The position numbers and the translations under genes are program-made. Source: Lethocerus indicus (taxonomy: Eukaryota > Arthropoda > Insecta > Hemiptera > Belostomatidae). From it: a DNA stretch of 64,000 bases. The stretch is taken from assembly GCA_019843655.1 (NCBI GenBank), contig JACDQD010000007.1, positions 25,624,365 to 25,688,364 on the forward strand. Direction: 5' to 3'. The notes under the pieces are model-generated. The model was not told the origin of the DNA. It saw only the letters and a program-made list of their open reading frames with translations, and ran no database searches. Below are positions 1 to 10,678 of the stretch, one piece after another. Every line of letters begins with the position of its first letter. Position 1 is the stretch's first letter.

Positions 1-7
1 AAAGGCA

Positions 8-145
8 ATTAGTTTTTCTCCAGGGGCGAAATAAGCTATATCCTTTTATGCCACCACATGAACGATCTTAATATTTCTCCCTTTCTATGTATATATGTAT
101 CCCATGAAGATTCATTCTGCGCAGTGTAATGGTTGACAAAACGTT
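8..145 (+). repeat. Duplicated segment, copy 1 (holds the empty piggyBac site)
   Basis: The first part (8-65) matches 330-388; both carry the words AGGGGCGAA and TATGCCAYCACA. The second part (about 64-145) matches 1119-1210; both read TTCTCC, then a TATATA-rich stretch, then TGAAGATT and GGTTGMCAAAAC. The two matches are in the same order, so copy 2 has been split by later insertions. The local sequence AACGATCTTAATATTTCTCC at 61-80 corresponds to the flanks of the MITE at 885-1114 and keeps one undivided TTAA at 68-71. No coding function is seen. Confidence 0.7.
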
Positions 146-329
146 ATGAATTTGGTTTGAAGGAATTGAAAAAAAATCATCAATCTTCAACTTGTTGATC
201 GTCTTGTACCGCCGATGAATCCACTGGTTCACAACGGCAGACATTTAGAAAAACGTCCATGTAAGCACAAATTGAGGAAATTATTATTATTTATAAAGAG
301 AAGAAATGACATACAGGGCGTGAAACACC

Positions 330-388
330 AATTGGTTTTTATCTAGGGGCGAATACGCTGTATCATGTTATGCCATCACATTCGTTCC
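330..388 (+). repeat. Duplicated segment, copy 2, 5' part
   Basis: This matches 8-65 at roughly 75-80% by eye. Homology stops after the word CATCACAT and resumes near 874, so about 485 bases (389-873) are present here but absent from copy 1. A third weak match to the TTATGCCATCACA word lies at 7316-7340. The short open frame at 612-884 inside the extra segment ends at the TTAA insertion site and resembles no known protein. Confidence 0.55.
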
Positions 389-884
389 TGTTTTCCTTTT
401 TACATAAATATGCTCGCCATTAGTTCCAGGACAAGTCGATACAACTTCGTATATCTACGCATACATTTTCCTCTGTCATTCATCGAAATAGCCTCATATT
501 CGTTTTGTATCATTGTATGAATGATACGTATTTATAATTGTTCAAAATGAGAACAGTTTACGAATGCGTGTGTAGTGGGCGGAAAAATATCATAGTGGCC
601 CCCGGGTCAATATGAAAATTACAAAAATTTCACCAAAAACAACACGTCTCCTCGGAAGGCTTCCCCGGTTAGAGCGGAATATCCGAGATAGGCTTATCGG
701 AATTCCAATAACTCCGATGATCTCTTCATTGCGCTATCCAGGATCGTGTTATCGCACTGGTATGCCTACGGGGTGGGGGGTGGAAATTCCTATTCGTATA
801 CTCGTGAATGAATTGTCCAAAATGAGGAAATCCTCGAATACTAACTCAGAAAAAAGCCAAAACTGGAGAACAGAACAATCTTAA

Positions 885-1114
885 CCCTCTATGGGCCGAA
901 TTTTTATTTTAAATTCAAAAAAATTGGGGAAACGAAAAATCAGCAATTATAAACCTATATATGCAAATGAAAAAAATTGATATTGACATAGGTTGTCTTG
1001 ACAACGTTATATAGGATTAAGATTTATGCCCCATCTCACGAAAAAACTATAATTATTTGGTAAAATCTCGATAAATTTAAATGTGACCTGAAAGTTACAC
1101 TGGCCCATAGAGGG
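885..1114. mobile_element. piggyBac-type MITE (TTAA target duplication)
   Basis: The element is 230 bp. Its left end CCCTCTATGGGCC (885-897) is the exact reverse complement of its right end GGCCCATAGAGGG (1102-1114). It is flanked on both sides by TTAA (881-884 and 1115-1118). TTAA duplication and termini starting CCC are diagnostic of the piggyBac superfamily. The interior is AT-rich with no open frame of note, so this is a non-autonomous copy that would need a transposase from elsewhere; none is in the window. The exact terminal match suggests it is not very old. Copy 1 at 61-80 gives an independent empty site. Confidence 0.92.
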
Positions 1115-1118
1115 TTAA

Positions 1119-1210
1119 TACTTCTCCATTTCTTTATATACACATATATATTCCGTGAAGATTAATTCCACGGTTCCACTAATATTCGTGTAACGGTTGC
1201 CAAAACAGAG
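1119..1210 (+). repeat. Duplicated segment, copy 2, 3' part
   Basis: This continues the alignment with 71-145 immediately after the MITE. The bases following the right-hand TTAA (TACTTCTCCATTTC) match those following the empty TTAA in copy 1 (TATTTCTCCCTTTC). Further on, both share TGAAGATT and the GTAAYGGTTG word. The order 330-388, extra segment, MITE, 1119-1210 reconstructs copy 2 of an ancient duplication of about 320 bp. Confidence 0.7.
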
Positions 1211-1260
1211 TGCAACGAAAACCAGTCATTTTTTTAAAATATAACTATTACATGGTGGAA

Positions 1261-1503
1261 GATATATAAATTTTGTTTGATACATGCATGCCGGTCCGCG
1301 CGACCTTTCTACATTTATTTACTATGAGTATTAGGACAAAATACACCTGTATTGTTCGTAATGTTGTTGGTAATCTGTACAGTTAGGACCTATATCCAAT
1401 GTACATAGAATACCGCAGTATGAATATACAAATTTTGTTTAATAAATGGAAGACGGCCGGCGGACGTTTCTGCATTTATATATACGAATATTTGGACTAG
1501 AGT
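1261..1503 (+). repeat. Diverged direct repeat, about 83 bp unit, 161 bp apart
   Basis: Segments 1261-1343 and 1422-1503 align along their length. They share the words AAATTTTGTTT, CATTTAT and TTWGGAC, and a GC-richer middle (CCGGTCCGCG versus CCGGCGGACG). Identity is roughly 65-70% by eye. No reading frame is conserved between the two, so this is a non-coding duplication. Confidence 0.5.
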
Positions 1504-2580
1504 AAAGTAAATAGACCGCTGAGTTTCTATATATAATATATCGTTATAGATTTCGGTCGGAAATATATCCGGTAGGAATTTAACATTAACCGCAAACAAC
1601 GGGAGGGCTGGAAATTATTGAATTTACCTTGCCTGTTGACCGTTCAGTGGCCGGTTCAGTAAACATTCAAACGTCGGTTAATAGGATTAATTATCGGGGG
1701 TTGAAATCGGTTTCGCCCCTTCAATTATCACGAATTATATAAATGGTTTCTCATTTTTGAAGAACATATTTTAAAATCAAACTCGTCTTTTATTATAATA
1801 CACTGCTCTGCTGGTTTCCCCAACTCCTTTCACACTCCAATTATTGAAATATTCAAAAAACTTGGCCTAAGCTAAGTTGGCTTCAAGATAAGGAAGGCTG
1901 AACTTAGTTTTTAAGTTGGCTTCAACTCATTACACCCTGTTCTTGTGTGTTCGTCCCGCCGTCAGGCAACAAGTTCGCAACTTGGAACTTGCCAATTGCT
2001 TAGCAATCAATTTAGCAATCAAACTCAACAGCCTCCCACATCGGGGAGCCCAACAATGGCGGAACTCTGTGTGTTTACACTGGATCCTACCGCTGTGGTG
2101 GTAAACTGATGATTCAGAGCCGGTATTTACCAGATGGCTCTTTGCTTGTGACGTTTGTCTTTTTTCATCATATTTCCTCTTAGCTTTTTCTTTTTTCTTC
2201 GATCCCGAGATAGAGATAAACCGAGTTATTATTTATTGAATCGCAATCCATCATTCAAAACCTCCGACCTTGTCGTCCCCTCTGTCCAGTTGTTCTTTGA
2301 ATGCAAATAACTGATTTTACTCCATTAAACACATATGCACACACGCTTCTGTAAGTATTATCCATAATACTTATGGATCTTCACTTTATTGTTCATTATC
2401 AATTAACAATATAATTTTTTACTTCTTTAAGACACATTTATTTTTACTAATATAATTTTTAATTTCTTTAAGACACATTTATTTTTACAACTTATATTCG
2501 TCAGTTTATTTTATACATATATTTACGACTGTTCTCATTTACCTGAGGATCGTAAAAGTTTGCACAGGCCTAAGCACCCA
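1504..2580. other. Gene-free stretch
   Basis: This is AT-rich sequence without a convincing gene. A short local repeat of the word AAGTTGGCTTCAA occurs at 1875-1888 and 1914-1927. Around 2400-2490 a second local duplication repeats the words ATATAATTTTT and TTCTTTAAGACACATTTATTTTTAC, consistent with a recent tandem duplication of about 50 bp. Confidence 0.5.
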
Positions 2581-2584
2581 GTTT

Positions 2585-2680
2585 TTTAACAGTTTACTTT
2601 TTTGGTCATTGTCTGTTCTGGGTGGCATCTGTGAATATGATTTAAGTTGGCTACTGACTGATGGAGAAACCTTGCATAGG
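2585..2680 (+). repeat. Dispersed repeat family B, fragment
   Basis: The words GGTGGCATCTGTGAA and CTACTGACTGATGGAGAAACC appear in the same order as in the longest member at 41985-42185 (TGGCTGGCATTTGTGAA, then CTACTGACGGTGGGGGAAAC). Minus-strand fragments of the same 3' word lie at 19958-19990 and 28801-28840. The family has no open frame and no clear termini, and is probably an old non-autonomous transposon. Confidence 0.45.
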
Positions 2681-3080
2681 GCAAAAACCCCAACCCACTT
2701 GTCGAGAGATATCGGATAGCGGAAAAAATAGGACCTTTTATTTTTTTTAAGGACAGATCTCCGATCTTTATAGAGATTTATCATTGACTCCCCATTATCG
2801 CCTAACCCACGTCCGTTTTTTTGCCCCCTATCCATTAGCTCTGTTACTCATTCGCCGTTCGATTATCTCCTTCTTCTTCTCAGCGCCAAGTAAGTAGGAA
2901 GTGTTCGGAAGGAGTGCGGGCCACTCTGGCAATTGCCGTCAATAACAGTTCCGGGGTCGTAACACTTTGTTTTGAACTTCGTGCGAGGGCTAACAGGACA
3001 GGCTGTTAGCGGACAGATGATATAACCTGCTGTTTCCGCCTTCGGGTTCAAATTAGCAATTCGACATAAAATCGCGGTCC

Positions 3081-3109
3081 CTGAAGACCACAAAACAGGT
3101 ATTCTAAAG
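3081..3109 (+). repeat. MITE-A terminal fragment
   Basis: The sequence GACCACAAAACAGGTATTCT matches the outer end of MITE-A copies at 5524-5543, 9752-9769 and 27970-27990. No inner part of the element is recognisable next to it. Confidence 0.45.
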
Positions 3110-4194
3110 TATATCTGACTTAAAAAAATTATAATCTGTTAGTCGGGCAAAAATGTCCTCCAGGTCTATCTGTCCTCTGGGTTGGGAAGTTGGGTTAAAA
3201 GTGCTGAAACAACCGGTCCCCTCGAAAGCTCGATGTTGCGAATCGACTGACAATCAGTGGCGCCTCACTATAACTAACACTTCCAGGAATTTGTGAATTC
3301 GGGAATTCCAAATCACCGGTGACGGTCGAAAGGGACTTCAACCCCGTCGGGACTTTCCCGAATTGGACGCGTAGGGTCATCAGGGTGACACGTCACATTT
3401 AATTACGGACAAGTCACTAACCTCAGCCTTACGCAAAACCTTTTTCAGTGATAATTCAAAACCCGCCAGTTTACAAAAATGATATTTCGATTCTTCATCA
3501 GAATATTTGTCGGTTTGTATGAAGCGTGAAAGCGCTACTCATTCTGGGCACGTAATGGACATGAAAGTGTCACAACTGGGTTTAAAAAAAAAGGAAATAC
3601 AAATGTTGACAAGTGAAACGGGTCGAAGCCTGAAAAGCGGGCGAACTGTTCGGCGGAAAACCGTGACCGCCGTATTTTCAATTATTGCGACCAATCGGAA
3701 AAATATGGTAAAATTCCGGCCGCAAGAGAAGAGCCGGAGTATTCCTTTTCGGGAAGACTTTTTTGAAACCGACGATATTTCATCAAATATTGTTGGAGAC
3801 TATATTGTAATTATTATATTTCCGCATTGGGAATGTATAAAAATTGGATATTCGCATAAACAAATAAAATATCTAGCATTATCGGGCAGAAATGTCCTAT
3901 CTGTGTCAAGTGTGTCTGAATATTCGGCTCAATCATCGATTTTGTTGAACAATCTCAAGCGTGAGCACGCATGAGGTCAAATAGAGCCACTTTCGGTTTA
4001 TCATATTTTATAAAGAGCCACACCGTTGTTACACAGGAATTAAACATACAAATTTAAATTTAATTAATATGGTTACGTATTCTACACAACATTATTAAGT
4101 GCTATTTAATCGATTCAACCGAAGACCTATCGAAGGGACTGTGTGGGGCCTGAACGTTTCACTTAAATAGTCCATTTAACAAGTGAAAAAAAAT
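3110..4194. other. Gene-free stretch with an unrecognised 155-codon open frame
   Basis: The longest frame here is 3507-3974 on the plus strand, 155 codons. I recognise no domain in its translation, it has no obvious signal peptide, and its composition is like the AT-rich surroundings. The end of the frame overlaps repeat family C (from about 3958), which argues that it is a chance opening. I do not call it a gene. Confidence 0.5.
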
Positions 4195-4258
4195 TGTGAA
4201 ATAATAAGAAAGGATTTAAATTTTCAATTGGATCCGCACTAAACGCAGAGCCGCATTT
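4195..4258 (+). repeat. Dispersed repeat family C, copy 1
   Basis: The words GAAATAATAA, TTTAAATTTTCAATTGGA and AGAGCCRCA occur in the same order at 49530-49600. The upstream words CGCATGAGG and a run of AAATTTAATTAAT (3967-4070) also recur at 49381-49425, so the shared block is discontinuous and spans about 300 bp. A histone-type stem-loop follows this copy at 4337, but none follows the copy at 49.6 kb. Confidence 0.5.
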
Positions 4259-4336
4259 GGCTACCCGTGGGCCAATATCCGGGCTTAGTGTAAATAAGAA
4301 ATGTGCATAAAGAAACCGTACCAAAAGCGATAAACC

Positions 4337-4355
4337 GGCCCTTTTCAGGGCCACC
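4337..4355 (+). promoter_or_regulatory. Histone-type 3' stem-loop, orphan copy 1
   Basis: GGCCCTTTTCAGGGCC followed by ACC is the form of the 3' stem-loop of replication-dependent histone mRNAs in animals. It has a stem with GG at its base, a pyrimidine-rich four-base loop and a following ACC. In histone mRNA it binds SLBP and sets the cleavage site in place of a poly(A) tail. No histone reading frame precedes it within 300 bases on this strand. It may be a remnant, a retroposed 3' end, or a chance palindrome; three similar ones in this window make chance less likely. Confidence 0.5.
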
Positions 4356-4857
4356 GAGAGGCGGCCTATCGACAGCCGACCGATATAGTACAGTTTTTCA
4401 AATTAGAAACTGGTGACGCAGTTTGGCCGGGCACCAAACCAACTTATGCTGGTTTACCGAGTCCAAAATACTGAGTCAACAAGGCGCTAAGGAATCCGCT
4501 CGCGCCGAGTTATACGGCCACAATTGATAGGGCCCGAATGCCTGAAGCGACTCCTGGCAATTATCCCAAACTAGATTATAGCTGAAAAATTAATAGGCAA
4601 GAGTGTCCACAAGTATAAAATGATACCACGGAAGAATAAGACCGAAATATTTCGCATAATAACACGGCGGATAAGCTAAAATACCTGGGTATTCTATATA
4701 GAGAAGACTGACATGGTTAAGAGGACATAAAGTTAAAAGGACAGAAAGTCAACACACGATACAAACTACTACTTATATTACTGGACAAAATTAGGTTTAA
4801 ACAATAAATTATAACTGTTTTTTAAAATAAGTTCGGGAGAAAAGAGTGTTTCCCGTG

Positions 4858-4975
4858 GGAATATAAGGATAGAGGATAATGCCGTCGGATTCTAAGCACA
4901 CATATGCGCATGTACTGTAAGCAAAGATCTAATTAGTTCCGGAGTTTCGCGTTGTATCTGATAATTAATTACCGA
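4858..4975 (+). repeat. Dispersed repeat family D, copy 1
   Basis: This 118 bp block aligns from end to end with 20154-20275 at roughly 75-80%. Both share AAGGATARAGGATAA, ATTCTAAG, AATTAGTTCC, GAGTTTCGCG and GATTAATTACCGA. The orientation is the same. No termini or target duplications are visible and no coding frame is kept. Confidence 0.65.
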
Positions 4976-5434
4976 CTGAAATAGTTCATAAATGCGTTTG
5001 AAACGTACGTACAGTATGGGTGAGGGGGGACGTGGAATGCCCGACATTCATTAGGATTCATACTATAACGATGTACCCTTATGAATGTAACGCGGCCAAG
5101 CCCTGTGCAGATATGTGACTTGTACGGGTTCCCAGTTGAATACAACGGGCTTGTTTTTTATTTTCTTTTTTTCCTACTCCACAGAGGGGACGGTCGTCTT
5201 TCACGGCGGTTCGACCGAAAGGGACAATCAGAAGAGGGAGTACGACGATACAACGACATGGCAGGAACACTGTTCGATAAATTGGATATTGCGAATATTT
5301 TTTTTATAATAGCAAAAATTCAGGAATTAAAGTTTTCGCATAATAATCAATCATTATCACCTTTACTTATTTATTTTCCTACGAAAATTCTTTAATTTAT
5401 AACTTTTGAACTACCGCGTCCGTGAACAACACTG

Positions 5435-5543
5435 CTACTGAAGACGGCGGGCGGCCAAAACCCGTCTAGCGAAAGACCGAACCGGCGAGAGGGGACAGAA
5501 AAACGCGAACCTCTCGGCAGACCACAAAACAGGTTTCCAAACT
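5435..5543 (+). mobile_element. MITE-A fragment (3' half)
   Basis: The order of words is CTACTGAAGACGG, then CGTCTAGCGAAAGACCG, then GCGAGAGGGGACAGA, then GACCACAAAACAGG, ending in TTTCCAAAC. The same order is seen, whole or reversed, in the other MITE-A copies. Only one arm is present here. Substitutions in every block indicate an old copy. Confidence 0.65.
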
Positions 5544-8500
5544 TTAGAACTATAATACGAAAGACGCGGCAAAACAATTCATACATTAAATATTGATATG
5601 TTTTTATAATTCCGCATTATTAGGAAATAACGATCTCGCATTCATACAACTCAGGTCCTCAAAAATAATAAGTCCTTAATGCGTAATTTATATAATAATA
5701 CGACAGTATTTTAATGCCAGTTTTCTATTGTCGAGCAAAAAAATTGGTAGCCGTCAGGGGAGAAACAGTCGAGAAATTGCCTCAAATAGTACTTCAAGGA
5801 TCGCGGAAGTATTCTCATTTAAACGAAAAAAAAACTAAAACACTGCGATATGACTAACGCTACAGACTATGCTGGATTAAAGGGGGGGAAGTTGGACGAC
5901 GTGATACGATTCACGATCGGATAATCTGAATTTCAGAAAAACTCACAGTGGAGATAATGACGACAGATATGAATTGTTTCGTTATCGATGCCGATGTCAG
6001 ACTGAATCCACGGTTCTGTTCGCGGAAATTCTCTAAAATAGACCGAGCGATAAGTGAACAGGCGCGGATAGGAGAATGAGGGATGTCGGCCGGGAAGACT
6101 TTTAGGTATTTTTTTCGCCGTTAAAGTATGAAAATATCTTCGCATAATTTTCCAAGCCATTTTCCGCCCCGTACTATTTATTTAAAACAGCTTATTCTGG
6201 ATCAAAATCACCCTCCTTGTTCTCAGTTTCTCCCCAGTGGAGAATTTTTTAACACCGAGGTGGAGGAGGTGGTGGCGATGCAGCCCTACAAGAGGGTTGG
6301 AGACAGATTGATTTCCGACCGCTTCCAATTCCACCAACGCCCCTGCGCATCGAACTTTCCGTACTATTCGATTTGTTCACGTTCTATTCCCAGTCGATAC
6401 AACAGGCCCGGTTACGAAAATGGCAGTCAACCGAAGCTGTTAATCGATGTATATAAATATTTTCCCTCTTCTCAAATTTACATATTACGATAATAATAAT
6501 ATTCGTGATACCTTTCTATAATTTATTATATAAGTTATGAAAGGTTTTGAAGAAGGGTTGAATTTCACTGAACAATAACACAGAAATATACTTGGGAACT
6601 AACCAGCGTGTAGTCCAAAACTTGACCTCCTTTATTTCGTTATCCTTTTATATAATTGTATATACCTATAAACCTGTAATTACTCTTCTACTCAGTTGTT
6701 AGTAGTATTATTTTTAAGGTGTATTTCAGAAGTTACGATCTTTATCTAGAAATATCCCTAAATATGATCCCTATAATGATGATTTGATTCACCACAACCC
6801 GACCGAATATATCGAAATTAATATTAAAAAATTAAATAAATATGTATAATTATATAAATTGATTTATAAATAGATAATAATTTCAGTCTAAAATAAGTTT
6901 AAGGAATGTATCACAGGAACCGAACGCAATTAAGTGCAACAGGTGTTGTAGAATTACCATTGTAACGCGTCAATTACAACCACTAATTATAACGCCTGTT
7001 ATACAGGAGCATTATGCCTTATTAAGGCGATCAATTCAGTATGCCAACTTAAGCTTAAGGCAGAATAAAGCGGGAGTAATATCGATAGGAGGGATATTGA
7101 TCGCTTTATGCCGAATAAAATGTTATATATGTGTATGTTTATTTATCGACTCCAAAGGACTCGGACAAATCCTGTAAAGGAAGATTGAACGCGTCTTTTC
7201 GTTCAATATATATTTTCGTTCAATAATATATTTTACAAGCATTATCTTAGTAGTACATTAATACCGGTCTAGCATAAGAACAAATCAACCACTGGGGTGC
7301 TGAAAATTGAACGAGTTATGCCATCACACATTATCCTGTCACATCTGTGGATCTCGTCCCGAATCAACAGCAATTCTCTACGGGAAAACGTTTTTCCGGG
7401 AGCTACGAAAAGCTGCCGGCTTTGAAATATGAGGGAAAATACTGTCAGGCAGGTGAATCACCGACGTACACTCGGTTGTGTAACGCAGTCTGTTACAAAA
7501 TCGACTGTAAACCTCGACTTGCCCGGTCACCACCCTCGCTAGTCCCCTATTTATATAACCGACAATAATGGCTGGGTTAGAACTCAAACAGGTCAGAATA
7601 CGTATAAAAATACGCATAGATAGATTGCCCGTGGAAAGTTATTTGCGGAATGAAAATCTTGTTTGGGTCAAAAACCGATTCAATAGTACAGTAGGAAAAG
7701 CCTTCTGCGCGCAATCGGCCGAGATGGGAGGGAACTGCTGAGAAACATGTCCGATTTCATATTTCGCCACTTGTTGAGCAACACTGCTGAGCGGTGCAAC
7801 TAACAAACAAGAGAGAGATGGAAGACAAAGCTTTTCCTGTTTGGTGTTTGGTAACGGTATCAGAGGGAATGAAAGGGAGGGAGAGAGAGCTGGCCAGTTG
7901 CACAAAATGAATCTCAAAAAGAAGATATTTAATCGGACCTATTATCAGAACGCTGCAAATACCCCGCCACAACATGCTATACACGTACGGTGATACACCG
8001 TGTCAGATCATATATTTTATTCATTTAAATACCAGTCTGGAAAGAGAGAGAGAGCTCGGAATAACTTAATTCGAGCGATCTCATTAACCAATCGCTGATT
8101 TGATCCTAATCCAGTCGGGTTTCACCATCGTCAGTATTATTTTTTTCTGTTGCAAAACTGTTTAAAACAATAAGCACCGTAGATGTTCAATTAACGCGAA
8201 TAACGAGCAAGAGAATAACAGGAGAAACCTCTATCCTGCAATTTTTAAAAATTTATTTATCTGTCAGAGTAAATTAATGAAGCATTTAAAAATTCGGTTG
8301 CCCCTGAACCACCCTGTCAGTACTGTTACTGTCACGAGTAATATTGGAATAAGAGGTACGTGTCATTTGTGCTGGACATAAGGACTTAAGTACTGTTAAT
8401 TTCTCTCCGATAAACAACTGGAGGTTAAGATAATTTTACCAACAACAGGTGTCCTCGAAAGAAAGTTTTCAGACTGATATTTTTTCCGATAATATATCGC

Positions 8501-9510
8501 GTAAAATGTGTATAATAACCTGGCCAATTAGGGATTTTATTCTAGTTTGTTCGGCTCTTGCAATAACGTCAGAATGCAATAACCAGTTTTCATAATTCAT
8601 TAACTACAGGCAACATGTCAAGTGAGGTAAATTAATGACTCTATAGAATGTGCTAATTTTTTCTTTCTTAAAACTATGTGCGCCAAATACGTTTACTTCG
8701 AACTGTGAGTTACTTGAGTCATGAGTTGTGATGCGTTGACGTCATTTCAAAAATAAGATAACTGAAACTGACTCCGCGAAAAATCTCCTTTCTAAAATTG
8801 CCGCGCGTTGCACAATTTCAATGTCGCTCTGAAATTGGTCTCGAGAAATGATTTTATCGCCTATTTGTTCCCCAGTTTGAGACACAACAATCATTCAGGG
8901 ATAACATTTACAATAAGGCTGTAATCACTTACAGCCAAGATATGTTTTGGCACCGTAACAAGATGTAACGGCATTTAAATTATCACATTTTACACTGAAT
9001 AGAATGGATCAACGAGGACGTCAATGAATACAGTGGAAAAAATTATGTCTGTCGTCGCCATGCCTCATACTTCTTTACATAACAGCTTCTGACTATTTCT
9101 AAATTGCTTTATCCAATTTTTTCTAGTTTCAACTGTCCCAGCCTTGATTAATCATCGGTAATGTAATACCTGACAGGATGTTCACGTCTGCAGCGTACAC
9201 ACACGATAACTCCAAACCACGGGGTCCCCTTAAAATGTTTAAAGCTAAGAATATAAGTTCGGAATACTTCCAGAGTCCAAAGTGCAATGACAGTGCCGAC
9301 AGGATGCCCCACAGGCATAAAATGGTTTCTTTTATCGCGAAAATCCTTTTGATTGTCCTTTGTTCTGTCTTTACAGAAATAAACCGCCTTTGTGCCCGTA
9401 ACTGTAAGGTTGATTGTACACTAAATACAGTTAAAAAAATTAAGAGAGTACTAAGTGTTTAAGAGCATAGGAAGTATTTATAAGAGTGTGATGAAAAAAA
9501 ATATATATCG
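5544..9510. other. Gene-free stretch
   Basis: No convincing gene is present. Landmarks are an imperfect inverted repeat around 7030-7115 (GCGATCAAT near the left arm and ATTGATCGC near the right), a GA-rich patch at 7880-7897, and a second one at 8041-8055. Open frames at 6128-6493 and 9178-9462 encode nothing recognisable. Confidence 0.5.
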
Positions 9511-9769
9511 CAGATTTAGCGTTCTTCTTTTGCTAGATGGGTTTCGGCCGCTCGCCATTTTCAATAGGAGTGTCACTTCAACCCGCTGGATGATTGTGGG
9601 GCATCCTGTTTGGATTATTGAGGGAGGGGGGAGGGCGTGATTGAGGTCATTCAGTAGTACTGCTACTTGATGATGGCGAGCGGTCGAAACCGGTCTAGCA
9701 AAAGGGAGGAGAACGCGAAATCTAGGGTATTCCAGCTCGTCGCAGACCTCAAAAACAGGTATTCCAAAG
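9511..9769. mobile_element. MITE-A, nearly complete copy with both arms
   Basis: The left arm (9511-9575) reads AGATTTAGCGTTCTTC, then TTTTGCTAGATGGGTTTCGG, then CCGCTCGCCATTTTC. The right arm (about 9661-9769) is its reverse complement: CTACTTGATGATGGCGAGCG, then CGAAACCGGTCTAGCAAAAG, then AACGCGAAATCTA. It continues outward through GCAGACCTCAAAAACAGG to ATTCCAAA. The centre (9576-9660) is unique. No transposase is encoded, so the copy is non-autonomous. The superfamily is not certain. Confidence 0.75.
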
Positions 9770-9815
9770 AGTATATATAAATAATGGAATAAATCTAATG
9801 GCGCTGCATTGTGGA

Positions 9816-10280
9816 TATTCGTCTAGCCAATAGCCAGAGGCAGAGGCGGAGGGACGAGCCCTGGGGAAGTGTCACGCCCGCGATGACCAGGTGTGAGCCC
9901 GTGTCAGGACGGGCATTCCGAACTGATGGCTTGCCGGGGGGTTTCGAAGCCAGATTCGAGAACCGCTAGCCGGTCGTATTGCAAGATTGTCTGAGCGGCC
10001 TTGTGCGTCCCGTTACCGGGCCACGTTTCCCCGTAATCGAGTCATCAATGACGCCAGTCGGACCGACGGGAGGGAGACGAAGCACCGGCGGCGGCCAACC
10101 CGCCAATATCTAAACTTCCCCGAAACCCCGGTTATACAATTGTGACGGGGTTTCCACGAAGTCCCCGGGCCATTCCTCAGGGATAATAACTCCGGTCCAA
10201 CCGGCTTCAGATCATCTAAAGAGCCGGCGGCCACTAAAGACGGTGTTCCCGGTCTCAATCGGCGAAGAATCCCTGGGATG
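9816..10280. other. GC-rich island of unknown origin
   Basis: This segment is much richer in G+C than its flanks, with long CpG-containing runs, and changes abruptly to AT-rich sequence on both sides. The longest frame (minus strand, 10013-10258, 81 codons) shows no known domain. Sharp composition edges and lack of frame suggest either a decayed transposon body, comparable in GC to the gypsy interior, or a CpG island without a visible gene. Confidence 0.4.
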
Positions 10281-10333
10281 GTATAAATTCAGTTCAGCGG
10301 TTAAGCATTAAAACTAGACTGATCCAACACTGA

Positions 10334-10406
10334 TGAATATTTTCCCATTCCACTCGTTGAAGTGAATGAAGTCCATTCACTCGTTCAGTTTACCAAACTC
10401 GTTCAT
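10334..10406. repeat. Short repeats and small hairpin built on CACTCGTT
   Basis: The word ACTCGTT occurs three times within 70 bases. An 8 bp inverted repeat, AGTGAATG and CATTCACT, lies between two of them around a five-base spacer. The function is unknown; it could be a transposon terminus or a factor-binding cluster. Confidence 0.35.
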
Positions 10407-10504
10407 CTCACAAAATTCTTTGGGAGGAGATAAGTAAGGTATAAATTTTACTGCTTCCGAGGCTTTATTTCCGCACCGAACAAGAATGAATTATATTTAT
10501 ACTA

Positions 10505-10678
10505 TAGATTTCGCGTGTTTCTGTCTCCTCTCGCTGGTTTGGTCTTTTGCTACGCCGGTTTCGGCTGCTCGCCATCTTCAGTAGAGGCGTTAGTCACTTT
10601 GGAAGTTTTTTGGCCATCGTCACTCCACTGTCACTGTCACTTGTACTGTGGTGGTTGTCTGTTTGTGGTATTCTAAAG
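10505..10678. mobile_element. MITE-A, 5' arm intact, 3' arm reduced
   Basis: The left arm starts TAGATTTCGCGTGTTTC and continues TGTCTCCTCTCGCTGG, TTTGGTCTTTTGCTACGCCG, GTTTCGGCTGCTCGCC, ATCTTCAGTAG. After a short centre containing CACTGTCACTGTCAC it ends in GTTGTCTGTTTGTGGTATTC, an altered form of the outer terminal sequence. This is one of the cleanest 5' arms in the family. Confidence 0.7.

Noticed and set aside
3507..3974. 155-codon open frame on the plus strand
   Set aside because: No recognisable domain, composition like its AT-rich surroundings, and its end overlaps a repeat shared with 49.4 kb.
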